Assembly: GCA_013407085.1 (NCBI GenBank) | Contig: JACCGJ010023832.1 | Location: 29,573 to 93,572, forward strand | Direction: 5' to 3' | Source: Atriophallophorus winterbourni | Lineage: Eukaryota; Platyhelminthes; Trematoda; Plagiorchiida; Microphallidae | Length of the DNA stretch: 64,000 bases | In this document: piece by piece, positions 11,753 to 21,990 of the stretch | Layout: each line of letters starts with the position of its first letter | How positions within the stretch are numbered: position 1 is the first letter of the stretch | Made by a program: the position numbers and the translations under genes | Notes under the pieces: model-generated | What the model was told of the DNA's origin: nothing | What the model saw: the letters and a program-made list of their open reading frames with translations, nothing else | Databases searched by the model: none

Positions 11753-12052
11753 TTATAATAGCATACCCTGTTCCCGGCACTTTTCTTGAAGTTGTCTCAG
11801 GGAGAAGATCATGTCAACGGTTGATTTTCCCTTGCGAAAGCCGCATTGAGATTCGGAGTTAATTTTATAAGCTAAAACTTGCATCCGGATCTGTAAGACT
11901 TTTGCAAACAATTTGACTACAACATTCGGAAAAGAGATTCCTCTGTAATTGTTGAAGTCGCGTGTGTTACTCTTATTCTTAAAAAGCGTGATGATCTTTG
12001 TGTCTCGCATCTCTTGTGGGACACCCCCCTCCTGCCTGCACCGAAGAATCAA
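11753..12052 (-). pseudogene. RTE reverse transcriptase, fingers/palm fragment
   Basis: A 99-codon frame equivalent to residues about 55-153 of the longer RT frame at 18005-19084. Visible RT landmarks are the DTKIITLFKNK segment, YRGISFPNVVVKLFAKVL and QCGFRKGKSTVDMIFSLRQL. It ends at a stop just before motif A, and the palm continues in the next frame after a small indel. This is part of the internally deleted copy at 11075-12195 and cannot make an active enzyme. It retains the YRGIS arginine that the younger copy at 17.3-19.1 kb has lost (YIGIS there). Confidence 0.85.
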
Positions 12053-13526
12053 ATGGTGAAGAGGCTGTAATAATGCTGTTTTACCGCATTCGGTGAACTC
12101 AGGTGGAATTCCGTCGTCACCAGGGGATTTCCCATTCGCTAAGCGATCGATTGCCTTATTGCCCCGAGAGTAGTCGGGGTATCTAGATATTCGGGTAGCA
12201 ATATATTAAAATACAACACGATGTATCATGAGAATTACTATGGATCTGATAATTTCGGTACACAGTGAATCAGCCATGCAATGATGTTAGCGTTAGTTTG
12301 ATTTGGACTTTATATGTGAGGTGCATTACTGGTACCATTAGGTTGGTCAACGTTCATGCATCGGCGCTCTCTGCGACGCCTGCTGAAAAAAACGCTTGTT
12401 ATCATAACCTCACAACCGTCCTAAAAATCGTGCCACAGAAAACTGTGTAGTGTTATTGGGTGATTTTAATGCCAGATTTTTACGAGTCTTGGCGAATCTG
12501 TCCCAAAAGCATTGGTTTAGGTAAAACCAATAAAAACGGACGAGGCGTTTTAGAAATGTGCACACACAGCAGTTCTTGTGTCAGTAACACAATCTTTTAA
12601 ACAGAACCACAGTATGAAGTATCTTCGAAACATCCTTGCTTTAAGCATTGGCATCAGCTTGACCATTTGTTTTATAAACGCAATAATATAGGAAGCGTGC
12701 TCCTAACCAGATCATATCAAATCGCAGACTGCGACACTGATCATTCACTGGTCTGTGCAAAAATAAAGCTTCGCCACATAAGATTTCATCGCTTTCAATT
12801 ATGTGCTAAGCCTAGGATAGACGCCACTCGCATGTGCAAACCTAATATAAATGCGTGATTTGAAAAAGCCTTTATAGACAAAATTAACAAGACTGCCCCA
12901 CGAGAATCTGCTTCATAAAACTGAGAATTGATAAAATGCTGCACATGAGGGATCGCACTAACTACATTGGGTCCGAAGAAAGCTCGAACGAGCTACCAGT
13001 TCAAAGCAAAGGCTTCTAAGAAACGCTTAGCATTTATGGGCTCAAAGGTTTGCCAACAAATAAAAAGTAACGACTTTTAAAAGCAGCTAGAAATAAGGCC
13101 CAGCAGACTGCAAGGCGATTTGCAAACGACTATTGGATTAAATCAGCCGAAATACCCAAAACGATGCGGATACCGGAAATTGTCACGATATGTGTAATGG
13201 GATTAAATGAACCATTGGCCCAAACAAACTTGAAACGACTCTCATTATATCTGTATCTGGTAACCCGATTGTCGACAAAACTCAACAGATGAAAAGATTG
13301 GCTGAGCATTTCTGATCTCTCTACTTCAGGGACTGTACGGTTCTACCGCCTGCACTTGAAAATGTGGAGCGGTTGCCAACCATTAAATAACTAATTAACC
13401 CTCCTCTTGATTTACTTAATAAGGCAATCGACCGCTCAGCAAATAGGAATGTCCCAGGTGACGACAGAATTCCACCAGATCTCATGAAATGCGGTAGAGC
13501 AGCATTGTTACAACCACTTTACCATT

Positions 13527-13724
13527 TTGCTTCTTCTGTGCTGGCAGAAGGATGGTGTCCCACAAGAGATGCGAGACACAAAGATCATCACGCTATTTGA
13601 AAATAAGGGTGACAGTGGCGACTGCAACAAGTACAGAGGAATCACCATTATGGATGTTGTAGGCAAATTGTTTGCTCAAGTCTTACGGTTACGGCTACAA
13701 GTTTTAAATCATAGAATTTACTGA
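13527..13724 (+). pseudogene. RTE reverse transcriptase, fingers fragment
   Basis: A 65-codon frame matching residues about 58-120 of the RT at 18005-19084. Landmarks are CWQKDGVPQEMRDTKIITLF, then the KGDSGDCNKYRGITIMDVVG core and LFAQVLRLRLQVL. A TGA after HRIY ends it. It is part of the decayed plus-strand element at 12240-14912. Confidence 0.85.
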
Positions 13725-13988
13725 AAATCTCAATATAGCTTCCGCAAGCAAAGATTAATCGTCAAAATGATCGTCTCCTTCAGACAGAAGAGTATCGGGG
13801 ACATCGAATGCCATTATACGCTGTTTTTATTGATTTAACTAAGAAATTCGACTACCTAAGCATGGAGAGTCTTTTCAAAATGCTTGATCTGATGATAGCA
13901 GGATGGAAAGAATGAATAACGGTGAAGTGCTTTCAATAGCTGGTCTACAGATCATGTTCACCCGCCGCGGTGACAGGGCCGCCTGCGA

Positions 13989-14264
13989 TTGCTTGATTAT
14001 ATTCTGAAAGTTACACTCTATGGTGAGTTGCAACTGAGAAGTCGACCATTAAGCAGACCGCACTTGCGTTACAAAGACGTTTTTAGAACAGATATGAAAG
14101 CCATTGGCATATATATTGCGAGCTGGAAAGAAATTGCTGGTGACCGATTACTTTGGATGCACTGTGTAAAGTGTCCACTGCAAGCTGGGGATGAGCAGAT
14201 ACAGGTATTGGCAGTTGAACACAGATTGTTTCGGGCCTCGGAATCGCTGTTTCTTAAATCCTGA
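13989..14264 (+). pseudogene. RTE C-terminal connection-domain fragment
   Basis: A 91-codon frame. Residues about 9-75 follow the C-terminal region of the RTE protein at 17317-18147 (LYGELQLRSRPLSRPHLRYK, then DMKAIGI, ASWKEIAGDRLLW, HCVKCPLQAGDEQIQVLA). The last residues run into the insertion that begins at 14227, so the normal C-terminal zinc finger is displaced to about 14747 and no longer in frame. Confidence 0.85.
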
Positions 14265-14712
14265 TGATCGGCACTCAGTGTTCTCAGCACTGGTGGGGAG
14301 CTGTGTAGCAGACTATTGTCTCTACACATTCAGAATTGCACACGTTCGCCTATTCAACCTTTGGCTAACACCTGATTCAAAGGTCAACCAACGTCACGTG
14401 TATAATTATCGATCTTCGCGCCCCGTCAGCCATATAGACCACCTTCCAAAATACAGTTTCAAATGGCGCGAGGAAACGGGCAACCCGATCAGATATAATG
14501 AGACTGACATGCAGCAAACAACGACACTGCCTCTGTACTCCATTCCATTCTTTTTGTTTTCGTTTCAACCGATGCACAGAACAGCACCATTGTTCTGCAA
14601 AGATAAGATTCGGCATACCAATGTTCTTCTATGAGCCAAGACGTGGGGGTTTGAAAGCAAAGTCAACGCTAGGAGCCGTTATCAGCAAGCACCACTAGTG
14701 CCGTAACCGAGA
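14227..14712. mobile_element. Nested 486-bp insertion, possible solo LTR
   Basis: The insertion is defined by comparison with the uninterrupted RTE copy. The site reads CAGATCACGCCGCC there, and here CAGAT is separated from TCACGCCGCC by about 486 bases of less AT-rich sequence. The insert begins TGTTTCGG and ends CCGAGACA, an eight-base terminal inverted repeat with one mismatch and TG...CA ends, as in LTRs. A clear 4-6 bp target duplication is not visible (CAGAT on one side, GACAT or TCACG on the other). A solo LTR or a small DNA element are both possible. The 147-codon frame at 14191-14634 lies across it and shows no recognisable domain. Confidence 0.6.
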
Positions 14713-14912
14713 CATCACGCCGCCGAAGTGTAACTGACGCCTAACAATAGAGTTCTGACTATTGTTGAAAGAGCATCTGGAGTGATTGTTCATCCCGAAT
14801 TGAACTGTTTAGTCATTCAAAAAGCTGTAATACATAAAAAACATCATGCGATTGTGATGTACATCCATGGTCGACATCGACCGAAGGAGGCCAACTACAA
14901 GTTTTATTTTTA

Positions 14913-15439
14913 TTTTTACCCATTCACTAAAATGTATGTTAGGAGACGTTTACAAATTTTTATTCATGAACAAATAGGGTGCCATCACGGTTCTGTTAAA
15001 TTTTGTGAGCGGCGATTGAAATTTGTGTTGTACCTAACGTATTTACCATGTGGATATATAATTGTCGGCTCAGGGATTGTTGTACTCAGTTCCTCTAATT
15101 ACAAGTATTTGTATTAGTCATGTTTTAGCAAGCTTCATTTATTGAAATCATAATTGTGACGGTCTAGTAAACGAAATTCCATTATGACTTATATACTTTG
15201 AATCATATGTTGACCTACCATCAATATTTTGATTTTTGTATTGGACTGAATTTAAAACAATATTTATAAGCAACGATTATCTATAACCAAAAATAAAACG
15301 ATTTCAGGGTATTTCATTTAACGATAATCTCGTTTCATAACATAAGAGCAAAACAATTTAATCAATCTCAAAGCGCTGCACAGAAAGACATCGTGAATGC
15401 TTCTACCTGTACGAAAATAGACGTTACTAAATATTTAAT
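14913..15439. other. No recognised feature
   Basis: AT-rich unique-looking sequence immediately 3' of the decayed RTE copy. It includes T-rich runs (about 14900-14920) that may belong to the 3' tail of that element. Confidence 0.6.
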
Positions 15440-15980
15440 GGGGTAAGACCATAACCATGAAGTAAAATGTTCATTTGCATGCATTTTTCATCGCACACAT
15501 CACGAACGGTTTCGAGATGTTTGCACTCATCAGGTAGGAACTGTATACATCTGTTTGTACACATGTGATGTAACAGTTTGGTCGAACCGGCCTTATCCAA
15601 CAGTGGCATGCAAGCGCTACTAGTTTACCATTCTTCCACTGTTTCAAGCGCATGCAGATCCTGAACTTACTGTACATACCTGATGAGTGCAAATAGCAAC
15701 GCAACCGGTCTTAAGGTGTGTGATGGGAATGTATGCAGATGAATATTCGGGTTCATGGCTATGCCTATAACCTCATTAAAAATGTGTTTGGACAAATGTG
15801 ATTTAACAGGTTGGTCATATCATCCTTATTCAACAGAGGCATACAAGCGCAACTTCTTTACCATTTCTCCACAGTTTCAAGTGCATGCGGATCCTGATCT
15901 TACTGTTCCTACCTGCTGAGTGCAAACAACACGAAAGTGGTCGTGGTGTCTGTGATGAAGATGCATGAAATTGTATATTT
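15440..15980. repeat. Cluster of direct and inverted copies of a short repeat
   Basis: Two direct copies of a unit of roughly 270 bp can be aligned (about 15550-15785 and 15786-15980). Both read ATGTGAT-TAACAG-TTGGTC, then GGCAT-CAAGCGC, then CCACTGTTTCAAG/CCACAGTTTCAAG, then GATCCTGA-CTTACTGT, then TGAGTGCAAA. At 15440-15545 the second half of the unit occurs again but inverted (TTTGCACTCATCAGGTAGGA), making an imperfect palindrome with the copy at about 15672-15780 around a 125-base centre. The unit is also distantly repeated at 1-245 and 56030-56320. Possible coding frames on the minus strand are broken by stops. Confidence 0.75.
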
Positions 15981-17261
15981 TGGTTAGTTAATATTGTTCA
16001 GCGTTTCCTACTGCATTCATTTACCATTGATTACACAAATGTATTGTAAATCATATTGCCAATAAAATTTATTCACTTTCTACGAGAGACTGCCGCGTGT
16101 TTATTTTTTATAATAAAACACGCATCAAGATAATTATCGCCCTGTAAATCAATACAAGAGATGTACTTGAATACGGCGTGTTTGCTTATCACGTTGCTCA
16201 AGACACATTTGAGAAAACTGTCTCTGTTAGTAATCCTCCGTATACACATTTTTATACGGAAGATTAATTGCAATTTTTATCTACTTCGAGTGGAGGTGGC
16301 AATGTTCCACTGTATGGAAAATTGCCATGACGGATCAGTAAGTGTACCGCTGGATGATGTCATAATTTTGAAATCATTACGAGAAAACGAGTTCAAATAT
16401 AAATATACGTTTAATCACAATGAACTTCTAATTCTTTGGTAGCATTTAGTGAAGCATCGACTAGTTAAACTTTTTGATGAGCGCTGAAAGAACCTCATGA
16501 CACCGGTATAAGGAATTCCATACCTACAGAATTTCGTACAAATTGACAATCGTCAAATTGCCGTGTGACAATCTCTGTATTGATCATTTTTTAGCCCAGT
16601 GATTCCATTCCTGTGTTGCTAGGTTGTGTACAACTTGAAAATCATTATTTCTGCACGAATAGTTCCAAATATAAATTGGTGAGTGCATCTGAGGTTTCCA
16701 GCCCCGTCTCAGTGAGTCTTACAACATAATGGGTTTAACATTAGTCTTTAGGATGTTATTTATACAACAGCCATTGTTTTTTTCAAAAAGTATAATCCAT
16801 TATTGCGCTTCATTGTCTTATCGAATAAATAAAGTCAATTTTTCGAGGATCACATGGAAAAAATATTACCAAGCGGTGGGAGTATCGCCAGCATTTACTC
16901 CGTTTACTTTATAAATATCTCCGTTCCAACAAAGACAGGCGATCAGAACGTGAACATGTATGTCTATGGGGTCTGAAATGAATAACTCTCTTATTCAGAA
17001 ATCGATTATTTGTTTCGGGGTGATCACCTGTGAATTAAGATATAAATTATCGGAATTTACCATAATAATGTTCGTTCCATTACAAAATGCGTGACAAACG
17101 GTGAAAACTTTTTTTTCAAATTTCTATTATACAATTTATGGGATGATATTAGACAATACTTTCAACTTTGTTGCAATTCCCAAGCTCTGCTGAACAAATT
17201 ATGTTGAACTCGGTTTCATCTGAGTTTGCTGTAAATACTTAATCTATTAATCGCATTATGT
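15981..17261. other. No recognised feature
   Basis: Only short frames on either strand (longest 93 codons at 16161-16442, plus) with no family signature. I could match no part of it to repeats elsewhere in the window. Confidence 0.65.
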
Positions 17262-17316
17262 TGTTGGCCTCCGTCGTTCGATGTCGACCATGGATGTACA
17301 TCACATCGCATGAATT

Positions 17317-18147
17317 TCATGTTTTGCAACTTTTTGAATGACTAAACAGTCCGATTCGGTAGGAACAATCTCTCCCGCAGCGCTTGCAACGATAGTCAGA
17401 ACTCTGTTGTATTGCATCAGTTGCACGCCGGCGGCGTGATCTGCGTTCAGCAGCCAGGAGCTGTATTTGCTCCTCCCCGGCTTGCAGTCGACGCTTTACA
17501 CAATGCCTCCAAAGTGAGCGGTCAAGAGCAAGTTCTTCCCAGCTTGCGGGGTCAATGTCAAGAGCTTTCATATCTCTTTTGCAAACATCTTTGTACCGCA
17601 AGTGCGGTCTGCCCAATGGTCGACTTCCTAATTGCAACTCACCGTAGAGTAGATCTTTCGGAATACGACCATTTTCCATTCTATAGACATGACCAAGCCA
17701 CCGCAGGCGGCGCTGACGTAATAGGGTGAACATGCTCTGTAGACCAGCTTTTGAAAGCACTTCAGCGTTAGTCACTCTGTCCATCCACGATATGTTCAAG
17801 ATACGACGGATGCTTCGTAGATGGAAAGCATTCAGCTTCCGTTCGTGTCTTGCGTGGGTGGCCCAGGTTTCACTGCCGTATAGTAAAGCATTTAGTACGC
17901 ACGCGCTGTATACCATCATCTTTGTCTTTACAGTCAGCTTGCGGTTACCCCAAACACGAGAGTTCAATCGGGACAAAATGACAGCTGCTCTGCCAATCCG
18001 CTTATCAATCTCCGTGTCTAGCGAGAGGTTGTCCGCAATGGTTGAACCAAGATATGTGAAATGATGTACTGGTTCGAGCTGACAGTTTCCAACAGTGATG
18101 ATTGGCGGCGATACAGTCCCTTGACCAAGGACTTTGGTCTTGCTCAT
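17317..18147 (-). pseudogene. RTE thumb, connection domain and C-terminal zinc finger
   Basis: A 276-codon frame continuing the RT in another frame. Residues 1-8 are SKTKV (RT motif D region) and 32-35 the YLGS thumb motif (motif E region). Then follow LLYGSETWATHARHERKLNA, LRSIRRILNISWMDRVTNAE, LRWLGHVYRMENGRIPKDLL, and RPLGRPHLRYKDVCKRDMKA. The last 25 residues form a cysteine-rich finger with Cys254, Cys257, Cys261, His270 and Cys274 (CKRCGRDC...GLFSHSKSC), typical of the C-terminus of this LINE group. The frame is intact to its stop. It overlaps the preceding frame by 143 bases only because of the single-base frameshift. The plus-strand frames at 17412-17729 and 17726-18064 are its antisense. 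Confidence 0.92.
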
Positions 18148-19084
18148 GCTGATTGTTAGACCGAAAGTCTTTGCATGCCGACGAAAAACAGTCCATTAGC
18201 GACTGTAGGTTCTCTTGGGAGTGAGCAATGAAGGCTGCATCGTCGGCAAACAACAGGTCACGGATTATCACATCTCGTACTTTGGTTTGTGCTCTCAACC
18301 GGTTCAGGTTGAAAAGCTTGCCATCACTTCGCGTGCGTATGTAAATGCCTTCTGTTCTCATCTTAAAAGCGTGCTTCAGAAGCAGAGCAAAGAAAATGCC
18401 GAACAGCGTGGGAGCAAGAACACACCCTTGTTTGACACCTCGGCGAATTTCAAATGCTTCTGAACTGCAACCGTTAAAATGGACTGAGCCTTTCATGCCT
18501 GAGTGGAACGAAATAACGAGTCTCAGCAGCCTTGGGGGGCAGCCTATCAGATCGAGCATTTTGAAGAGACCCTCCCTGCTGACGTAGTCGAATGCCTTAG
18601 TTAAATCAATAAAAACAGCGTATAATGGCATACGCTGTTCCCGACACTTTTCTTGAAGTTGTCTCAGGAAGAAGATCATGTCAACGGTTGATCTTCCCTT
18701 GCGGAAGCCACATTGAGATTCGGAGTAAATTCTATCAGCTAAAACTTGCAGCCGGATCTGTAAGACTTTAGCAAACAATTTGCCTACAACATTCAGAAGG
18801 GAGATTCCTATGTAATTGTTGTAGTCGCCTCTGTCACCCTTATTCTTAAATAGCGTGATGATCTTTGTGTCTCGCATCTCTTGTGGGACACCCCCCTCCT
18901 GCCAGCACTGAAGAAAATGGTGAAGAGGCTGTAATAATGCTGCTCTAACGCATTTGATGAGCTCAGGTTGAATTCCGTCGTCACCAGAGGCCTTCCCATT
19001 CGCTAAGCGGTTGATTGCCTTATTAAGCTCATCAAGTGTAGGAGGGGTATCTAGATATTCAATGGTCGCATCATACACGCGCAT
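18005..19084 (-). pseudogene. RTE reverse transcriptase, fingers and palm (frameshifted)
   Basis: A 359-codon frame, of which residues 1-307 are genuine RT and the rest is out-of-frame text after a one-base insertion. In order: fingers with NGKASGDDGI (30-38), DTKIITLFKNKGD (72-84), YIGISLLNVVGK (91-102, where related copies have YRGIS), QCGFRKGRSTVD (124-135), motif A AVFIDLTKAFD with Asp160 and Asp166, motif B GVKQGCVLAPTLFG (216-229), and motif C LLFADDAAFIAHS with the FADD catalytic pair at 281-282. All catalytic aspartates are present. The frame starts at the 5' truncation point, so its ATG is not the native start. In an intact element this protein would perform target-primed reverse transcription of its own RNA. 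Confidence 0.92.
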
Positions 19085-19825
19085 AAATTATCAGAGCAAA
19101 CCTATGCCGTATACGCCATATCCCTGCATTTCAGCCGAAGTTGGAAGAGAGTTGTCACAGACATGGTGGTCTACTAATTATGCCGAATCTGAAAACAAGA
19201 CTTGTGGGGAACAGTCGAGATTGCGCTCAGCTTTGTCATGCCGAAAGTGTTCTTCCTCCATTCCTGTATAGTTGGAAATTTCGCGAACCTAATTAAATTA
19301 CTAAACTCAATAAATGTGCGTTGCTGAATAAAAATACAAAATTGAGTCGTCGCGATTTATACTAGACCAAACAATGCTTGCAGAAATTGCTCAATCATAA
19401 AAGTGAAAAAACTCACTAGTATTAATTTGAACTATATGTAGCAAAGGTTTAAGCAGTCAATAACAAAATTGATGTAAATTGGTACTAATCAATTGAGAAC
19501 CCACAGAAAAGTAAGTCAACATAGGGTAAGTGCCCCACGCGAGTTTTCCAAAATTTCACCACTAGGAATTGCATACGCTATTTTTTGAAATTCAAACGTT
19601 TACTTTGTGGTATTTATCATTAGTGTGATCTAATTAAAAGAAATTCGTTAGACATGCATTGATTTAAGTTTAATGATTTATTACATATTAGGGATTTTAA
19701 TTAAACATAATGCGTCTGTGATGTACATGCCTGTTTTAAATCAACCGGAAAGGTTAATGAGAATTTGAATTTTGAATGTAAATCGCATGGAGAGATATTC
19801 ACAATCAATCAGTTAGATCAGTTTT
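19085..19825. other. No recognised feature
   Basis: AT-rich sequence 5' of the truncated RTE copy. The plus-strand frame at 19011-19271 is mostly antisense to that element and its flank. Nothing else is recognised. Confidence 0.6.
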
Positions 19826-19866
19826 GGTTAACGTTTTGCTTCTGACACAAAAGCTTCGTCAGACCA
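19826..19866 (-). repeat. Dispersed 41-base motif, copy 2 (hammerhead-like core)
   Basis: On the minus strand it reads TGGTCTGACGAAGC, then TTTTGT, GTCAGAAGC and AAAACGTTAACC. The six-base arms TCTGAC and GTCAGA flank an 11-base loop, and both arms are conserved in the copy at 8426-8466. It lies about 0.3 kb from a Penelope-like RT fragment, but on the opposite strand to it. Confidence 0.6.
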
Positions 19867-20198
19867 TGTATGTAAGTAAAGACATTTTAAAGCACTTCAT
19901 TCACCATCACTCATTGGTCTAACTGTTTCTTGAAATTATATTGATAACCTTAGAGTATCAGTGTACGTAAAAAAATAGACTGAACCGATTTCCCTACTGG
20001 TCGAAAAAACATAGTCCTGACAAAGCCTGTTGGTGAAGGGCTTATTTTTGCAATAAATTAGACATGGTTAAATAAAGGCGAAATTATTTATTGCTTCGAA
20101 GCATCCGTGAGCGCGATTTTAGGTGATCAAGCTTATCACTTATGAAACTGCAAAGTTGGTGTTATCACAAATCAGTGAAACAACGGGGACCGTTTGGA

Positions 20199-20445
20199 CC
20201 GCATGATTGAAGAGTACTTCATAAGCTGCAAAATCACCAGCATATAGTGATCACTTATGCCGACAAACATACAGCAACGGTGATCGTGAATAAGGATGAT
20301 TTTTACATTAGGTCCGCCCAGTAAGAATTTTTAAAAGAGAGCACCATACAACATGGCCTTAAGCATGTCGACGGAGTGAACATTACGAAATCTGGGTGGC
20401 AAGCAATTAAAAAGGAGTTAGTAATTTGGGTTCTGCAATTGTAAA
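20199..20445 (+). pseudogene. Possible Penelope-like reverse transcriptase fragment
   Basis: The frame through 20199-20324 reads VLHKLQNHQHIVITYADKHT then ATVIVNKDDFYIRSA before a stop, and continues beyond it as EFLKEST. The pattern (hydrophobic-V-I-T-x-A-D-K-x-x-A-T-V-I-V-x-x-x-D-[FY]) is the segment at the start of RT in Penelope-like elements, where ADKG(x)ATV is characteristic. Two in-frame stops are present. Only this one conserved block is visible; no catalytic palm motif was found downstream. A chance match to a short block cannot be excluded. Confidence 0.4.
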
Positions 20446-21947
20446 AGCAGATATAAAGTTCAATATCTGTCTACGTACATTATTATTATTATTAATACTA
20501 GTAAACCTTATCCTCGTTTTTCACGATCTTTTAACCGTGCACCAGAGGACACAACTCAATTGTGTTGCTTATCAAATGTGTCCTATCGTCAAGACGCACT
20601 AGTAACCAACAGATAGTTTTTTCTTCTAATAAAACGCAGGTTTGGACGCCTGGTTTATTATTATACTACCATCTTCTGATATGCCTCTAACTTACAGTAA
20701 ACACAACGCATCACTTTTAAATCTGCTATTTTTTGCGGATTGGTAATTTACACTTATCACTTAGCTTCCCTAGGAAACATTTTAATAAAAGAATTATAAG
20801 ATGCCTTAAGTTGATTCATAATGAACTAATGTTCGTTTTATTTTCATCGCTGGAAAATGGACGAAGTTATCAAACCGTTTTCGAAAAGAGAAAGGTTTTA
20901 GTAGGACGGTGTCTGTATAGTAGAATGTTTAGCATTATTAAATTATTATCTTTCTCCATACATTTTGCACCTAAAATTTGAGAGACACAAGGGTGTCTGT
21001 TAAAGATTGAACTTAATTCGTGACCATTTTACGGGATAAGTATCTTGCAAATATGCTAAGATGTCTTGTAAGATCTCCGGATCCATGATCACAATTGTGT
21101 CATTGACGAAGTACCATAATATATCTTGCTGCATTCCTTCATTTATAAGGACAGATTTGCAAAATGATCCATATAAGTATTACCGATCACAGAAGTTAAC
21201 AGTAAACCAATTGCTAATCATTTATTGTGTTGACATTCTTGACCATTACACAATGTGTTTTATGCTTCCCTAAGTTGACATTTTACTGAATGCTGAAACT
21301 CTTACGATTCGATAATGTGGCATCTAACTCGAGGGCCAATCTATTGCACGTGTCTTATTTAACTTCGTGATCAAGTCACTCACATCAAACTTATCTAATA
21401 TCTTATCGTCTCAAATTGTTACAGACTGTATGTGTACTGCAAACACGTAATCCTTCTTGATTAAAGTGGGAGTAATTCAATATAATGCCGGATGCATTTA
21501 GACCAAACGGCTCGTTAATACGTTCGATGTTTCACTTGGAACTCCCGAACCTCGAATGTTGCACATCCACCCAACTTGGATATATTCAAATCCAGCTTAG
21601 ACGAATTCCTGTCGACCCCTCCGAGCATTGAGACTATGTATTTCACAACCTAATAACTTTGAACTCACAAATCAAATCATCTTGACCCCATGGATATAAA
21701 TGTGCCACTCCACTGAGTGAAAACAGTTTCTATCATTTGGATTTTCACCTGATTCACGAACTGTTCAGTAAGCAAACAAATCCCGTTTTACTGAGATATG
21801 TTATTTGTAAATTTCCATATTTTTCTGTAGTTTTTGTAAAGCTATATGCGTTTTAGACCATTAAAATTTAATTAAATTGAATTGATGTTGATTCGAACCC
21901 TTCAACGAGAGTGCGAACGGCGATGCTTTCTAGGTTTATTTTGAATA

Positions 21948-21948
<1 letters not shown>
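20446..21948. other. No recognised feature
   Basis: AT-rich sequence with short frames (82 codons at 20733-20981, 70 codons at 21061-21273, both plus) lacking family motifs. A short ATT run lies at about 20480-20494. Confidence 0.6.

Positions 21949-21988
<40 letters not shown>
21949..21988. repeat. TA microsatellite
   Basis: About twenty uninterrupted TA dinucleotides. Confidence 0.97.

Positions 21989-21990
<2 letters not shown>

Larger units (their letters stand above)
11075..12195 (-). mobile_element. RTE-type LINE copy with internal deletions
   Basis: Nearly identical in long stretches to the copy at 17262-19084, so it is young. It contains the RT palm on the minus strand: frames at 11753-12052 (fingers; MRDTKIITLFKNK, QCGFRKGKSTVDM) and 11179-11724 (motif B-like VEQGCVLAPTLFGIFF, motif C LLFADDAAFIAHS, then SKTKVLGQ). 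A 645-bp piece matching 17404-18047 of the other copy is missing. The join, next to GTCAGAAC, removes the thumb and the connection domain but keeps the extreme 3' end (11075-11195). A second gap near 11690 removes about 20 bases. It is 5'-truncated at about 12195 in the RT fingers. Confidence 0.9.
12240..14912 (+). mobile_element. Decayed RTE-type LINE (endonuclease to 3' end), interrupted
   Basis: Plus-strand relic of the same family. From left to right it shows endonuclease pieces (RLVNVHASALSATPAEKNAC, VVLLGDFNAR, KHWHQLDH, YQIADCDTDHSLVCAKIKL with the DHSLV endonuclease end), the linker (ARNKAQQTARRFANDYW), RT fingers (frame 13527-13724, MRDTKIITLFENKGDSGD) and palm motif A remnants. The C-terminal part follows (frame 13989-14264, TLYGELQLRSRPLSRPHLRY), then the 3' end at about 14747-14912 (CCATGGTCGACATCGACC, GGAGGCCAAC). 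Motifs B and C are missing: the text jumps at about 13898 from the palm to the thumb. A 486-bp insertion splits the C-terminus at 14227-14712. Many stops and frameshifts; dead. Confidence 0.9.
17262..19084 (-). mobile_element. Young 5'-truncated RTE-type LINE
   Basis: The best-preserved transposon in the window. On the minus strand it runs from inside the RT fingers (19084) to a 3' end reading CCATGGTCGACATCGAACGA then CGGAGGCCAACAA at 17262-17300. That 3' terminus is shared with the element ending at 14912. Two frames cover it, interrupted by a single extra base near 18160-18168. The endonuclease and 5' leader are absent, as expected for truncated target-primed insertion. It shares long near-identical stretches with 11075-12195, pointing to recent activity of the family. 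No target-site duplication could be defined with confidence. Confidence 0.93.

Noticed and set aside
14191..14634. 147-codon plus frame, one of the longer open frames
   Set aside because: It straddles an RTE C-terminus and a nested insertion. The protein has no recognisable domain and the composite origin explains it.
17412..18064. Plus-strand frames of 105 and 112 codons
   Set aside because: Antisense shadows of the RTE thumb and connection domain on the minus strand.
21880..21910. tRNA B-box-like GGGTTCGAATC on the minus strand
   Set aside because: The flanking bases do not form a T-stem, and no acceptor or anticodon arm can be drawn.
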